The notes below the pieces were generated by a model, which had not been told where the DNA came from, did no database searches, and was given only the letters and a program-made list of their open reading frames with translations. Below, one piece after another: positions 40,354 through 49,267 of a DNA stretch of 64,000 nucleotides. This stretch comes from Candidatus Polarisedimenticolaceae bacterium (lineage in GTDB: Bacteria > Acidobacteriota > Polarisedimenticolia > Polarisedimenticolales > DASRJG01), in contig DASUCV010000009.1 of assembly GCA_036275915.1 (NCBI GenBank), positions 1 to 64,000 on the forward strand. Direction: 5' to 3'. The translations under genes were made by a program, and so were the position numbers. How positions within the stretch are numbered: position 1 is the first letter of the stretch; each line of letters opens with the position of its first letter.

Positions 40354-41925
40354 TCAATGCGGCGAGAGCGCCACGCCGCGGTAGGCGGTGTTCGTCGCCG
40401 CGGTCGAGAGCAGTGTGGCCGCAGGGTTCGTGTTGACCCCGTCGTCGATGAAGCGGACGAGCTTGCCGTCGTTCGTCGTGGCGAAGAGCCAGACGGTGCC
40501 ATCGGACATGCGCGTCGCGGCGAGCCCGCGGACGCCGGTCGTGATGCCGTTCGTGAAGATCGCGGCGGTCGTCCAGGTCAGGCCGTCGATGGTCGTCCAC
40601 TTCTGCAGCCCTCCACCGATCGCGGGGCCGCGGTCGTCGGCGATGTAGAGGGTGTCGAGCCCGGCGACGTTGGGGTTCAGATCGAAGAACGCGAATCCAT
40701 TCGGCGATCCGTTCGACCCCGGAAGGCCGACCAACTGAGCGGCGGTCTGGCCGCTCGTCGTGGGGAGGCCCGTCCCGATGGTGAAGACGCTGTCGAAGGC
40801 CCCGGACGCAGCGTCGCCGTAGAGCTGTCCGCCCCAGATTCCGAGCCACCGCGAGCTGTTCGGCGTCGCCAGGATCTGGACGCTGTTGTGGGTGCCGCGA
40901 GGGATGTACCACACACCGCCGGTGGTGCCCGTCGAGGTGCCGGAAAGGTAGATCGAAGCGCCGTTGACGCTGGCGGCGCCACGGACGTTCGAGGCGTTGA
41001 ACCCGTTCGCGGTGTTGGTCGAGGTGTCGATGTTGCCGGCGCCGTCGATCATGACGGCCACCCGGTTGGTCGTCGAGGAGCTGCTCCCCGAAACGTTCGT
41101 CGCTCCCGGCATCGCGCCGTAGCACGCCATCACCAGGCACTGACCGCTCGTGCATCGCGACAGCTCGCCTTCGGTCGTCGCGGTGCCGGTGAGCGTGCAA
41201 GGCTGGTTCGAGGCCATGAACGTGGTCGGCAGAGCGATGGTGGCGAGCGAGGCGCCGTTGATCGTGAACCGGTCGATGAAGACCGCCGCGGCCGAGGTTG
41301 AAAGCGCGGTGGCGCCGTCACCGACGCGGACGACCGAGAGGGTGGGCGTGCACACGCCGGACTGGCAGGAAACGCCGTCGCCGTCGCTGCACGCCGTGCC
41401 GTCCGCCTGGGGCGGATTGCTCGGGACGCCGCCCGTGCACAGGTCGGCCGTGCAGGCGTTGCCGTCGACCGGGACGTCGGTGTTGTCGGGCTGCTGCGTG
41501 ATACCGCCGTTACCGTCGCAGACGTTCGTCTCGCAGTCGCCCGCCGTCTGTGCCGGCACGGCGGTGCCGATCGGCACGTTGTTCACCCCGCAATTGCCGA
41601 AGCTGCAGACCGCCTGCGTGCACGGATTGCCGGTCGCGGGGCAATCGGCGTCGCCCGCGCAGTGCCCGTCGGTGACGAGATAAAAGAGGAGGCCGCCCGA
41701 GGCCGAGGCGTCGGTGTACGTGGCGAGGCCGGTGAACGCGATCATGTTCGCGTTGACGGCGACCGCTCCCGGCGACGCCGAACGGTAGACCTGGTAGTAC
41801 GGAGACCCCGGGCTCCAGTCCAGCTCGACGGTCGACGGATCGACCCTCTTGGCGGACAGCGTCACGTCGGCATGAGCCGACGAGGCGATGAGCAGCAGAA
41901 CGAGACTGGCAACCTGGACTCTCAT
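40354..41925 (-). CDS. secreted Cys-rich protein with Fn3-like and beta-propeller parts (copy 2)
   Basis: 523 residues, tandem paralogue of 38683-40257. Signal peptide MRVQVASLVLLLIASSAHA; Fn3-like start VTLSAKRVDPSTVELDWSPG; Cys-rich segment (CAGDADCPATGNPC, GDCETNVCDGNGG, ACTADLCTGGVPS, CQSGVCTP); propeller-like C-terminus with FAFFDLNPNVAGLDTLYIAD and ending YRGVALSPH. An extra Cys pair occurs in ELSRCTSGQCLVMAC, absent from copy 1. GGAG Shine-Dalgarno lies near the ATG. The 5' leader can fold and is discussed separately. Confidence 0.8.
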   Translation of the reverse strand: MRVQVASLVLLLIASSAHADVTLSAKRVDPSTVELDWSPGSPYYQVYRSASPGAVAVNANMIAFTGLATYTDASASGGLLFYLVTDGHCAGDADCPATGNPCTQAVCSFGNCGVNNVPIGTAVPAQTAGDCETNVCDGNGGITQQPDNTDVPVDGNACTADLCTGGVPSNPPQADGTACSDGDGVSCQSGVCTPTLSVVRVGDGATALSTSAAAVFIDRFTINGASLATIALPTTFMASNQPCTLTGTATTEGELSRCTSGQCLVMACYGAMPGATNVSGSSSSTTNRVAVMIDGAGNIDTSTNTANGFNASNVRGAASVNGASIYLSGTSTGTTGGVWYIPRGTHNSVQILATPNSSRWLGIWGGQLYGDAASGAFDSVFTIGTGLPTTSGQTAAQLVGLPGSNGSPNGFAFFDLNPNVAGLDTLYIADDRGPAIGGGLQKWTTIDGLTWTTAAIFTNGITTGVRGLAATRMSDGTVWLFATTNDGKLVRFIDDGVNTNPAATLLSTAATNTAYRGVALSPH

Positions 41926-42048
41926 GGTGGCTCCATCCCTTTAATCGCAAAAAGGTACGGAGACCCGCCACGCCGGGCGCACTTTTCGCGCTGACGATTT
42001 CGCAACTTGAACGGTGGCCCTGCGTACGCATGCCAGAATGAGGGCCCT

Positions 42049-44229
42049 ATGACCAAACGACATGCCGTCACCGCCGCTCTTCTCGTCCTTCTCTCCGCAT
42101 GCTCGGCCGCGCCCAAGCCCGACCCCGCGCTGGCCGCCAAGGTGTCCTCATTGAAAGCCAAGGCCGATGCCGATCCGATGCTCGCCGAATGGACCGGTCC
42201 GTTCGGCGGCGTGCCGCCGTGGGACAAGGCCAAAGCGGACCTCTTCCCGGGGGCGTTCCAGACCGGCCTCGATCTCCTGCTCGCCGAGATCGACGTCGTC
42301 GCGCAGAACCCCGAGCCGCCGACCTTCGCGAACGTGATCGTGCCGCTCGAAAACGCCGGTCGTCACGAAGACCGCGCCGAGACTCTCTTCGGCGTGCTCA
42401 CGAACAACCTCAACGCTCCCGACGTGCAGAAGGTCGATCGCGAGTGGTCGCCGAAGCAGGCCGCCGCGCGCGACGCGATCGTCTTCAACGAGAAGCTCTT
42501 CCAGCGCATCGCGACGGTGTACGAAGGCCGCGCCAAGGCCGGCCTCACGCCGGAGCAGGATCGCCTGCTCACGCGGACGTACGACCAGTACGTGCGCGCC
42601 GGCGCCAAGCTCCCCGCCGAGCAGAAGAAGAAGCTCGGCGAGATCAACCAGGAGCTGGCGGTCGCCTACACCGATTTCGCCAACAAGGTCCTCGCCGACG
42701 AGAACACCTGGATCGTCCTGCAATCGAACGACCTTGCCGGGATTCCCGACTCGCTGAAGTCGGCCTACAAGGCGGCGGCGGACGAGCGCAAGCTCGCCGG
42801 GCAGTTCGCGGTCGTCAACACGCGCTCGTCGGTCGACCCGTTCTTGACCTACTCGTCGCGGCGCGATCTCAGAGAGAAGGTGTGGAAGGCGTTCAAGAAC
42901 CGCGGCGACAACGGCGACGCCAACGACACGAAAGCGACCATCGCGAAGATCGTCAAGCTGCGCGCGGACCGCGCGAAGCTCCTCGGCTTCGCGTCGCACG
43001 CGCACCTGCGCATGGCCGACACGATGGCGAAGGATCCCAAGACCGCGCAGGAGCTCATGATGAAGGTGTGGCCGGCGGCGGTCGCGCGCGTCAAGGAAGA
43101 GGTCGCCGACATGCAGGCGATCGCCGGCAAGGACAGCGCCAAGATCACGATCGAGCCGTGGGACTACCTCTACTACGCCGAGAAGGTCAGGAAGGCGAAG
43201 TACGACCTGAACCAGGACGACCTCAAGCCCTACTTCGAGCTCGACAGCATGATCCACGGCGCGTTTTACATGGCGGGCGAGCTGTACGGCCTCGAGTTCG
43301 AGGAGGTCACGCCGCAGGTGCCGGTGTTCTCAACGGGCGTCCGCGTTTGGGAGGTGAAGGACCGCACGAGCGGGAAGCACGTCGGCCTCTTCTACGGCGA
43401 TTACTTCGCGCGCGCGGGCAAGCGCTCGGGCGCGTGGGCCTCCCCGTACCAGGGGCACGAGACGTTCACCGGCAAGACGCTGCCGGCGATCACCTCGAAC
43501 AACAACAACTTCGTGAAGGGGGCGGAAGGCGAGCCGATCCTCATCTCGCTCGACGACGCGCAGACACTCTTCCACGAGTTCGGCCACGCGATCCACGGCC
43601 TGCTCTCCGAGGTCAACTACCCCGGCCTCTCGGGGACGCCGCGCGATTTCGTCGAGTACCCCTCGCAGGTCCACGAGATGTGGGTGCTTACGCGGCCGAT
43701 CCTCGACCGCTTCGCGCTGCACTACAAGACGAAGCAGCCGATGCCGCAGGCGCTCGTCGACAAGGTCGAAGCGTCGAAGAAGTTCAACACCGGCTACACG
43801 ACCGTCGAGTACCTCTCCGCGGCGATCGTCGACATGGAGCTGCACACGCTGCCCGACGGCGTCGTCGATCCCGCGGCCTTCGAGCGCGACACGCTCGCGA
43901 AGATCGGGAACCCGAAGGAGGTGGCGATGCGGCACCGGCTGCCGCAGTTCAACCACCTCTTCACGAGCGACGCCTACTCGGCCGGCTACTACAGCTACCT
44001 GTGGTCCGAGGTCATGGACGCCGACACGCGCGAGGCGTTCCAGGAGGCGGGGAACGTCTTCGACAAGGCCACGGCGGAGAAGATGAAGAAGTTCATCCTG
44101 GCCCCGGGGAACACGACCGATCGCGCCGAAGCGTACCGGCAGTTCCGCGGGCGCGACCCCGAGGTGTCCGCGCTCTTCAAGAAGCGCGGCTTCCCGATGG
44201 GAGGAGCGGCGGCCAGCGGGCAGCCCTGA
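42049..44229 (+). CDS. M3-family metallopeptidase lipoprotein (Dcp/thimet-like)
   Basis: 726 residues. Lipoprotein signal LLVLLSACSAAP (Cys18) implies an envelope location. The zinc site is HEFGHAIHG (His509, Glu510, His513) with the third ligand near Glu536 (FVEYPSQ), and the typical downstream NTGYTTVEYLSAAIVDMELH and YSAGYYSYLWSEV are present. M3 enzymes such as Dcp cleave peptides and dipeptides from C-termini; here it would act in the periplasm. Full length for the family. Confidence 0.93.
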   Translation: MTKRHAVTAALLVLLSACSAAPKPDPALAAKVSSLKAKADADPMLAEWTGPFGGVPPWDKAKADLFPGAFQTGLDLLLAEIDVVAQNPEPPTFANVIVPLENAGRHEDRAETLFGVLTNNLNAPDVQKVDREWSPKQAAARDAIVFNEKLFQRIATVYEGRAKAGLTPEQDRLLTRTYDQYVRAGAKLPAEQKKKLGEINQELAVAYTDFANKVLADENTWIVLQSNDLAGIPDSLKSAYKAAADERKLAGQFAVVNTRSSVDPFLTYSSRRDLREKVWKAFKNRGDNGDANDTKATIAKIVKLRADRAKLLGFASHAHLRMADTMAKDPKTAQELMMKVWPAAVARVKEEVADMQAIAGKDSAKITIEPWDYLYYAEKVRKAKYDLNQDDLKPYFELDSMIHGAFYMAGELYGLEFEEVTPQVPVFSTGVRVWEVKDRTSGKHVGLFYGDYFARAGKRSGAWASPYQGHETFTGKTLPAITSNNNNFVKGAEGEPILISLDDAQTLFHEFGHAIHGLLSEVNYPGLSGTPRDFVEYPSQVHEMWVLTRPILDRFALHYKTKQPMPQALVDKVEASKKFNTGYTTVEYLSAAIVDMELHTLPDGVVDPAAFERDTLAKIGNPKEVAMRHRLPQFNHLFTSDAYSAGYYSYLWSEVMDADTREAFQEAGNVFDKATAEKMKKFILAPGNTTDRAEAYRQFRGRDPEVSALFKKRGFPMGGAAASGQP

Positions 44230-44256
44230 GGCGAGCCGCCCGCCGGACGACTTCGA

Positions 44257-44727
44257 TCAGTTCGCGACGCGGAAGGCCGCCCACCAGGCGTTCGTGTCCT
44301 CGCAGACCAGGCTCGTCAGCATGCGCTGGCGCTGGCCGGAGTGCTCGTCGCCGACGGCGATCGTGTTGTTCTGCGCCTGGATGTTGAGGACGAACGAGCG
44401 GCTCCAGCACTTCTTCTGCATCGCGCGCCCGCTCGAGACCGGCGGCTTCCCCGTCGTCACCAGCTCCTCGTCGTCGAGCGGCTGGTAGCCGTTCTTGAGG
44501 ACGATGGTGTTGACGCGATCGCGGATCTCCTTCTGATCGACCGAGCCGCCCTTCGCCATGTCGTACCAGGCGAAGGAGTCCTTGATGTTGACGAAGCGGA
44601 TCTGGTCGGCCGGGTTTACGGAGTTCCACTTCGTGATGCTTTCGTCGAGCCACGCCGGAACCGACGCCGCCCGGGCGGCCACGGCGAGCGACATGAAGAA
44701 GATGCCGGTCACGATACGAGCACGCAT
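44257..44727 (-). CDS. small exported protein of unknown function
   Basis: 156 residues with signal peptide MRARIVTGIFFMSLAVAARA. The mature part has VPAWLDESITKWNSVNPADQ, FVNIKDSFAWYDM, two Cys (KKCWSRSF, SLVCEDTN), suggesting a disulphide, and a helical N-terminal half. GAGGAGATC Shine-Dalgarno. Convergent with the M3 peptidase gene (27-base gap). Unknown family. Confidence 0.7.
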   Translation of the reverse strand: MRARIVTGIFFMSLAVAARAASVPAWLDESITKWNSVNPADQIRFVNIKDSFAWYDMAKGGSVDQKEIRDRVNTIVLKNGYQPLDDEELVTTGKPPVSSGRAMQKKCWSRSFVLNIQAQNNTIAVGDEHSGQRQRMLTSLVCEDTNAWWAAFRVAN

Positions 44728-44797
44728 GTGTCGATCTCCTCGAGGAAATGTCCGCCCTAAACGTGGCTCCCGGCCGCCCGAAAGTCAAAATCGGGAG

Positions 44798-44868
44798 AGT
44801 CACCGCGTTTTTCTTACCCAATCGTAGCGCGGAGTTTCGGAAGCTGTCCCCTCTTCGGTTACTGTCCC
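44798..44868. repeat. mosaic REP-like element (families A and B)
   Basis: Three pieces of the palindromes elsewhere are joined: 44798-44817 matches the family A arm at 641-660 in 18 of 20 positions; 44831-44855 matches the right arm of the family B element at 51764-51788 completely; 44856-44868 matches the missing right end of family A (CGGTTACTGTCCC). It lies just before the GT2 start, so its last part may serve as promoter. Confidence 0.7.
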
Positions 44869-44872
44869 ACTC

Positions 44873-45616
44873 GTGATCAGCGTTCTCGTTCCCACGTACA
44901 AGCGCCCCGAGAAGCTCGCGCGGTGTCTCGCGGCGATCGCGGGTCAAACCTACGGTGACGTCGAAGCGGTCGTCGTCAACGACGGCGGGCCGAGCATGCG
45001 CGATGTCGTCGCCGCGATGGACGGGAAGCTCCGCGTCGTTCTCCACGAGGCGAAGCAGAACCGCGGTCATTTCGCGTGCCGCAACGTCGCCCTCGATCTC
45101 GCCCACGGCGACCTCATCGCCTTCTGCGACGACGACGACACGTACGCGCCGGATCATCTCGCGTCGCTGGCCCCCGCGATCGCGCACGCGGACCTCGCTT
45201 ACTCCGGCGTGACGATCCGCGCGACGCACGAGGGCGGCCGGGTGACGATGCTCCCGTTCTCGCATCCGTTCGACGCGGCGCTCCTCCGCAAGACGAACTT
45301 CATCGTCCCCTCGTCCGTTCTCTACCGGCGCCGGCTCCACGAGCGCCTCGGCCCGTTCGACGAAGCGGCCGGGCCGTACTGGGATTGGGACTGGGTTCTC
45401 CGCGTTTCCGCCGCCGGGGCGATCGTGCACCTGCCGACGATCGGCGTGACGTACGACTTCGATCTGCGCGGCGGAAACCTCTCGGATGGGCCCGAGAAGG
45501 ACCGTCCGTTCCTCGATTACTTGTCGGCGAAGCATCGCCTGGGGCCGCTGCCCTCGACGAACTTCTACCTGATGGCCTTGAACGATGCCGAGGCGGGCGA
45601 CACAATGCGCGGATGA
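44873..45616 (+). CDS. family 2 glycosyltransferase
   Basis: 247 residues, GT-A fold: VLVPTYKRPEKLARCLAAI, AVVVNDGGPSMRD, ALDLAHGDLIAFCDDDDTYAPDHL (metal-binding DDDD), then FIVPSSVLYRRRLHERLGPF and DWDWVLRVSAAGAIVHLP. The GTG start lies four bases after the REP-like element, with TACTGT seven bases upstream supplied by that element. Overlaps the LysC-LysA start by ATGA. Sugar and acceptor unknown. Confidence 0.88.
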   Translation: MISVLVPTYKRPEKLARCLAAIAGQTYGDVEAVVVNDGGPSMRDVVAAMDGKLRVVLHEAKQNRGHFACRNVALDLAHGDLIAFCDDDDTYAPDHLASLAPAIAHADLAYSGVTIRATHEGGRVTMLPFSHPFDAALLRKTNFIVPSSVLYRRRLHERLGPFDEAAGPYWDWDWVLRVSAAGAIVHLPTIGVTYDFDLRGGNLSDGPEKDRPFLDYLSAKHRLGPLPSTNFYLMALNDAEAGDTMRG

Positions 45617-48183
45617 TCGTCTGCAAATTCGGTGGCACCTCCGTCGGCGACGCCGAGGCTCTTCGCCGGCTCGTCGCGATCGTGAAGGGCCGCCTTCAGG
45701 AATCGCCGCTCGTCGTCGTCTCCGCGCTCTCCGGCGTGTCGGACGAGCTGATCCGTCTCGTCGGCGACGCCGCGGCGGGCGAGGACCGCCTTCGCGGCAT
45801 CGCCGAAAGGCATCGCGCGCTCCTCGCGCAGTGCGGCGACCGCCTTGCCGCGACCGAGTTGGCGCACGCTCTCGACGCCGACCTCGCGTCGCTCGAATCG
45901 CACCGCAAGGGCATCGCCCTTCTCGAGGATGCGAGCCCGCAGGTGCGGGCCCGCGTCGTCGGCACCGGCGAGCGGATGTCGAGCCGCATCGTCGCCGCGT
46001 GGCTCCGCGCGGCGGGGATGAACTGCGTCGAGATCGACGCCGCCGACGTCGTGCGGACGATCGGGCGCGACATCGAGCGCGACCCGCCCGATCCGGAGGC
46101 GATTCGCGAGCGCGCCGCCGCGGTCGTCGTACCGCATCTCGCCCAGGGCCGTGTCGTGCTCACGCAGGGGTTCATCGGCCGCGATCCGGCGGGGCGGCCC
46201 TCGCTCCTCGGGCGCGGCGGCTCCGACTACTCGGCGTCGCTCCTGGGCCGGACGCTCGGCGCGTCGCGGATCGAGATCTGGACCGACGTCGACGGCGTCC
46301 TCACCGCGAACCCGAAGATCGTCCGCGAGGCCCGCCGCGTCCGCGTGCTCTCGTTCGACGAGGCCAGCGAGCTGGCGTACTTCGGCGCGAAGGTCCTCCA
46401 CCCGAGCACGCTCCTCCCCGCGGTCGAGGCGGACATCCCGGTACACGTCCTGAACGCGCGGCGCCCGGAGGGAGAGGGCACGACGATCGTGCGCGAGGCG
46501 ATCCGCCCCAAGGACGCGCGCTTCGTCGTGAAGGCGATCGCGGAGAAGCGCGGGATCACGGTCGTCCACGTGACCAGCACGCGCATGCTCATGGCGCACG
46601 GCTTCCTCGCGCGCGTGTTCGAGGTGTTCGACCGCTTCCGGACGGCCGTCGACCTCGTCGCGACCTCCGAGGTGTCGGTCTCCGTCACCGTCGACGATGC
46701 GAGCGCCGTCTTCGAGGTCGCGGAGGCGCTCCGCAGCTTCGCGCGCGTCGAGATCGAGCGCGGCATGGCGGTCGTCTGCCTCGTCGGCGAAGGGATGCGC
46801 GGCCGCGCGTCGGTCGCCGCGGAAGTGTTCCGCGCGGTGCGCGACTTCCCGGTCGCGATGATCACGAAGGGCGCCTCCGCGATCAACATCAGCCTCGTCG
46901 TCGCCGAGTCCGACGTCGCGAGCGTCGTCGCCGCCCTCCATGAAACGTTCTTCCAGGGCACCGTCCCCGCCGAGATCTTCGGCGAGAGCGTGCAAGGGCC
47001 GCCCGCCTCCGAGCCCGCACCGGCCTGGCTCCGCGAGGTCGCCGAGAGCCACGGCACCCCGTGCTACGTCTACGACCTCGCCGAGATCGGGCGTCGCGCC
47101 GAAGCGGTCCGGGGCGCCGTCGCGACGCTCGGCGGGCGCGCCTTCTACGCGATGAAGGCGAACGCGAACGCCGAGATCCTCGCGCGCATCGTCGCCTGCG
47201 GCCTCGGCATCGAGGCGACGTCGCCCGGCGAGGTCGAGCGCGCGATCGCCTGCGGCTGCGATCCGGCGAATCTCCTCTTCTCCGCCGCGAACGCGCGCAC
47301 CGATGAGATCGTCTCCGTCCTCGACCGCGGCGGGCGCGTCACGCTCTCCGCGCTGTCGGAGATCGCGCGCGTCGGCCGAGAGCGAAAGGGGGCCGAGGTC
47401 CTCCTCCGCATCAACCCCGCGCTCGGCGCCGGACATCACCGCCACGTCGTCACCGGCGGCGCGCACTCGAAGTTCGGCATCGCCCTTCGCGATCTGCCCG
47501 AGGCGCTCGCGCTCGCGGAGAAGGAAGGCGTGAGGGTCGTGGGCCTCCACGCCCACATCGGCTCGGGCATCGACGACCCCGCGCCGCTCCTCGCGAATGC
47601 GCGCCTGCTCTTCGATCTCGCGGCGGCGCATCCCGGGATCCGCATCCTCGATCTCGGCGGTGGGTTCGGCATCCCCTACCGCGACGGCGAGCGCGCGCTC
47701 GATCTCGCCGCGGTCGTCGAGGGAATCCGGCCTCTGCTCACGGAACGCTCCCCCGAGATCTGGATCGAGCCCGGCCGGTTCATCGTCGGCGCGGCCGGCT
47801 GGCTCCTCGCGCGGGTCACCTGCCGCAAGGAATCCGACGGTCTGACGTTCGTCGGCCTCGACACCGGGATGAACCACCTCCTCCGGCCGGCGCTCTACGG
47901 CGCCTACCACCGCATCGACAACCTCTCGGGCGAAGGCCGTCCGATGGAGTGGGTCGAGATCGTGGGCAACGTCTGCGAGAGCTCGGACGTCTTCGCGTCG
48001 GGTCGCGCGATCGCGCGCTGCGAGGAGGGCGACCTCCTCGCGATCCGCGACGCCGGCGCGTACGGCTACGTCATGGCGAGCCGCTACAACCTGCGCGACC
48101 TCCCGAAGGAAGTCGTCCAGGACGGCGCGCCTACGGCGACGGCCGCTCGTACTTCGCGCGGATCTTCTCCAGGCTCGCGATGA
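45613..48183 (+). CDS. bifunctional aspartate kinase / diaminopimelate decarboxylase
   Basis: 856 residues. Residues 1 to about 455 are aspartokinase: MIVCKFGGTSVGDAEAL, GRGGSDYSASLLG, IWTDVDGVLTANP, and two ACT-type regions (VVHVTSTRMLMAHGFLARVF; VCLVGEGMRGRASVAAEVF). Residues about 470-840 are PLP-dependent LysA: AFYAMKANANAEIL (Lys515), LLRINPALGAGHH, GLHAHIGSGI, LDLGGGFGIPYRDGE, IEPGRFIVGAAG, CESSDVFA and DAGAYGYVMASRYN. The fusion covers the first and last steps of lysine synthesis, as known in Xanthomonas. The last 20 residues are atypical and overlap the convergent gene. Confidence 0.93.
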   Translation: MIVCKFGGTSVGDAEALRRLVAIVKGRLQESPLVVVSALSGVSDELIRLVGDAAAGEDRLRGIAERHRALLAQCGDRLAATELAHALDADLASLESHRKGIALLEDASPQVRARVVGTGERMSSRIVAAWLRAAGMNCVEIDAADVVRTIGRDIERDPPDPEAIRERAAAVVVPHLAQGRVVLTQGFIGRDPAGRPSLLGRGGSDYSASLLGRTLGASRIEIWTDVDGVLTANPKIVREARRVRVLSFDEASELAYFGAKVLHPSTLLPAVEADIPVHVLNARRPEGEGTTIVREAIRPKDARFVVKAIAEKRGITVVHVTSTRMLMAHGFLARVFEVFDRFRTAVDLVATSEVSVSVTVDDASAVFEVAEALRSFARVEIERGMAVVCLVGEGMRGRASVAAEVFRAVRDFPVAMITKGASAINISLVVAESDVASVVAALHETFFQGTVPAEIFGESVQGPPASEPAPAWLREVAESHGTPCYVYDLAEIGRRAEAVRGAVATLGGRAFYAMKANANAEILARIVACGLGIEATSPGEVERAIACGCDPANLLFSAANARTDEIVSVLDRGGRVTLSALSEIARVGRERKGAEVLLRINPALGAGHHRHVVTGGAHSKFGIALRDLPEALALAEKEGVRVVGLHAHIGSGIDDPAPLLANARLLFDLAAAHPGIRILDLGGGFGIPYRDGERALDLAAVVEGIRPLLTERSPEIWIEPGRFIVGAAGWLLARVTCRKESDGLTFVGLDTGMNHLLRPALYGAYHRIDNLSGEGRPMEWVEIVGNVCESSDVFASGRAIARCEEGDLLAIRDAGAYGYVMASRYNLRDLPKEVVQDGAPTATAARTSRGSSPGSR

Positions 48184-49162
48184 TCTCCGCGCGCATGTGG
48201 CGGCGCCCCAGCGAGTGCCGCGTGCCCTGCGGGAATCCGGCGACCTGATCGGTCGACGTGCGGTTGATGTAGAAGACGAGCGTCTCACCGCCGAGGCCGA
48301 GGCACCCCGACATGATGAGCAGGCAGTTGTACGAGTGGCCGACGTAGAACTGCCGCTCCATGCCGAGGAACGCGTCCTTTTGCTCGTAGAGGAGTCGGTG
48401 CACGAGCAGGAAGGCCGGCCGGTCCTGCACGTGCTGCTTGGCCCAGAAGAAGCGGCTCGTGATGCCGGGGATCGCGTGTTCGGGGTAATCGACGAACGCG
48501 CGGACGACATCGGGGAAGCGGTCGTGAACGAGCGCGCAACCGACCGCCGCCGCGCGCAGATCGTCGCCGGCGCGGACCACCTTCTCCCCCGACCTCGCAT
48601 AAGGGGCGATCGCGTTCGTGCCGCCGCTTCGATAGGCGCGCAAGCGCTCCGCGAGCGCAGCGCGGTAAGCGTCGGTGACCGCCTCGGCGCATGCGGCGTC
48701 GCACGTTCCGGTGAAGCGCGCGCGAACGGACTCGAAACGCGCGATCTCGGCGGCGCTCAGGTTGAACTCCGTGCCGCGCTTCGCCGTGAGAAGGCCGTGG
48801 AGCTCCGACGCCTCGTCCTTCGAGAAGGCGACCCCGGCGAAGTCGGCGTCCTTGACGTCGCCGTCGCCGAGCGCCTGGAACGTCATGATGTTGGGATCCG
48901 CCTCCATCATCCCGCTGCCGCGCACCGCCCCGGCGATGTCGGCGATCGGCCGCTTGACGAGCATCGCCACGGTGATCGCCAGCTCCCTCTCGGACAGCTC
49001 CTGGAAGTCGGTGCTGACGATCTTCCCGGCGCGGACGTCGGCTATCTGCTGCGCGGAGAGGCCGAGGCAGGCCGCGGCCTCCTCGATCGTGATCGGTGGC
49101 GAAGCCGCGGGGGCGACCGCCGCCCATGCCGCGATCGCTGCGATTGCGCCGAAAAAGACCAT
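48131..49162 (-). CDS. exported protein of unknown function
   Basis: 343 residues from ATG at 49162 (a GTG at 49180 is possible). Signal peptide MVFFGAIAAIAAWAAVAPAA. The first half is helical (IEEAAACLGLSAQQIADVRAG; FQELSERELAITVAMLVKRP), and the second half has a Cys pair (CDAACAEAV) and FFWAKQHVQDRPAFLLVHRL, FYVGHSYNCLLIMSGCLGL. No family recognised. The 3' end overlaps the LysC-LysA gene by 53 bases. Confidence 0.72.
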   Translation of the reverse strand: MVFFGAIAAIAAWAAVAPAASPPITIEEAAACLGLSAQQIADVRAGKIVSTDFQELSERELAITVAMLVKRPIADIAGAVRGSGMMEADPNIMTFQALGDGDVKDADFAGVAFSKDEASELHGLLTAKRGTEFNLSAAEIARFESVRARFTGTCDAACAEAVTDAYRAALAERLRAYRSGGTNAIAPYARSGEKVVRAGDDLRAAAVGCALVHDRFPDVVRAFVDYPEHAIPGITSRFFWAKQHVQDRPAFLLVHRLLYEQKDAFLGMERQFYVGHSYNCLLIMSGCLGLGGETLVFYINRTSTDQVAGFPQGTRHSLGRRHMRAEIIASLEKIRAKYERPSP

Positions 49163-49267
49163 CGAGGCTGAGGATCGCACAGCCCGACTCCGCTGTCGCC
49201 TTGCTCCGGCAATTCGATCTGTCCTATGCTCGCGATGCCTCGCTCGCGTGGCGAGAAAGGAAACTGG

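Noticed and set aside
41926-41990. c-di-GMP (GEMM) riboswitch before the Cys-rich gene
   Set aside because: The GGGTCTCCGTACC piece is similar, but the conserved GGGCAAACC and GACGCAAAGCC core is absent, so it is only mentioned as a possibility to test.
45565-48600. About 1,000-codon minus-strand open frame opposite LysC-LysA
   Set aside because: Compositionally biased antisense shadow; the plus strand carries all conserved aspartokinase and LysA motifs.
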